Assembly (NCBI GenBank): GCA_044238935.1
Contig: JBIICI010000008.1
Span: 25,066-89,065, forward strand
DNA: 64,000 nt
Reading direction: 5' to 3'
DNA from: JBIICI01 sp044238935
GTDB taxonomy: Bacteria; Pseudomonadota; Alphaproteobacteria; Micavibrionales; Micavibrionaceae
Part shown: one piece after another, positions 63,464-64,000 of the stretch
Layout of the letters: the number at the start of each line of letters is the position of its first letter
Position numbering within the stretch: position 1 is the stretch's first letter
Translations under genes and position numbers: made by a program
Notes under the pieces: model-generated
Seen by the model: only the letters and a program-made list of their open reading frames with translations
Told to the model about the DNA's origin: nothing
Database searches by the model: none

Positions 63464-64000
63464 TTACAGTCCTTTTGCAATCAATTTTTCTTTCCATTCA
63501 TTTTCATAGATTAGATCAAACGATATTTCTTTATCCCCTGTCAAGAGCTTAAATTCACCCACTGGCTTATTGGCATATTTGGTTAGATATTCAAAAACCT
63601 TGGCTTTATAGTCACTATCGGGGTTTTGCAAATGATTGCCTTTGGTTTCACAGAAATAATATTTATTATCTTGACCGTAAATCAGAAAATCAGGATAGAT
63701 TTTTTCACGCTTCCACCCTTGAATGGCATATTCTGTTCCCTTAACGCCCAGCCTATGCCACCATTTGACGGCTTCCCGTTGATTGATATAGGTGGCAACC
63801 TGCAATTCTAATCCATTGTAATTGCTTTTATATTGTGGTTGAAAGAGGTTCTTTTGCCAATCCATCGTCGGGTTTTCTTGGGGGGATACATATACATCGC
63901 GCGTATCGCCCATTTCCCAGTTTAAGTCTAAATAGGGATTTGCCAATAATTTCAATAAGATTTGATTGTTTTCCAGCTTTCGAACAAAGATTGCTTCTGA
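63464..64000 (-). CDS. Restriction-type PD-(D/E)xK nuclease, C-terminal part
   Basis: The frame is open to the right edge, so the gene starts outside the window; at least 179 residues remain. The last third reads as a PD-(D/E)xK nuclease: IYPDFLIYGQDNKYYFCETKG gives the order PD ... E-K. Together with QGWKREKIYPDF and WWHRLGVKGTEYA this resembles the C-terminal nuclease part of type III restriction subunits or related DEAD/DEAH helicase-nucleases. A TTG at 63955 is not the start, as the frame continues upstream. No modification gene is visible. Confidence 0.7.
   Translation of the reverse strand, partial: SEAIFVRKLENNQILLKLLANPYLDLNWEMGDTRDVYVSPQENPTMDWQKNLFQPQYKSNYNGLELQVATYINQREAVKWWHRLGVKGTEYAIQGWKREKIYPDFLIYGQDNKYYFCETKGNHLQNPDSDYKAKVFEYLTKYANKPVGEFKLLTGDKEISFDLIYENEWKEKLIAKGL

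Noticed and set aside
63202..63552. 116-codon plus-strand frame after gltX
   Set aside because: It overlaps the 5' part of gltX and the nuclease gene; the residues look random and no ribosome site is present.

Overview
The window is a gene-dense, AT-rich stretch (about 40% GC by eye, not computed) of an alphaproteobacterial chromosome. The evidence is the gene set and gene order: fabB-fabI, the ftsE-ftsX-ydcF-plsC-comEC run, serS-pcm-nlpD, an LdtR-like MarR regulator, a MotB with a long linker, a zinc-ribbon/TM protein divergent from ftsE, and intergenic REP-like palindromes. tRNA-His keeps the ordinary G-1:C73 pair, which many crown alphaproteobacteria have lost, so a deep-branching lineage is likely. 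I cannot name the genus. The core is intact (NAD, biotin, lipid A, peptidoglycan and glutamine genes, a flagellar stator), which argues against a strongly reduced endosymbiont, although IS remnants and dispersed repeats are frequent.

Layout. 1-11 kb: end of fabB, fabI, rpmE, a DinG-like helicase, a nadA-nadC-racemase-secreted protein operon, periplasmic msrA, bfd under a Fur-box-like site, and recQ. 11-17 kb: a 156-bp perfectly centred palindromic element, miaA, a DegP-type protease, then an ECF sigma / anti-sigma / periplasmic metal-sensor operon facing an EF-hand protein gene. Both sides carry the same promoter-like sequence (GTAAGTT-N15-CGTCTA), the best candidate for a little-described regulatory system here. 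17-25 kb: trigger factor, tRNA-Leu and tRNA-His, glnA, then an accessory island with two IS110-type transposase remnants (one with a precise internal inversion), an ISAs1-type remnant, an orphan lipoprotein and a large orphan membrane protein. 25-34 kb: bioF, bioH-like and bioC interrupted by a convergent trehalase gene, a HAD phosphatase, a DUF3108-like protein, a FemAB-like transferase, DapL-type aminotransferase and an FMN reductase. 34-43 kb: zinc-ribbon protein, the ftsEX operon to comEC, an LPD7-domain protein, a small inverted-repeat element, a possible papain-like hydrolase and lpxC. 43-55 kb: motAB, serS-pcm-nlpD, etfBA, LdtR-like regulator, a divergent PAS-EAL protein, an alpha/beta hydrolase, tRNA-Ala and a FieF-type transporter. 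55-64 kb: three paralogous prepilin-like genes split by tandem 143-bp repeats, then fba, recJ, gltX and the 3' part of a restriction-type nuclease gene running off the window.

Themes. Much of the window serves the cell envelope: fatty acids (fabB/fabI), lipid A (lpxC), phospholipid (plsC), meso-DAP (dapL), peptidoglycan cross-bridge type chemistry (FemAB-like) and division-linked hydrolase control (ftsEX plus an NlpD-like degenerate LytM lipoprotein). Members of at least seven REP-like intergenic repeats sit at gene ends. No CRISPR array, rRNA, replication origin or intact mobile element was seen.
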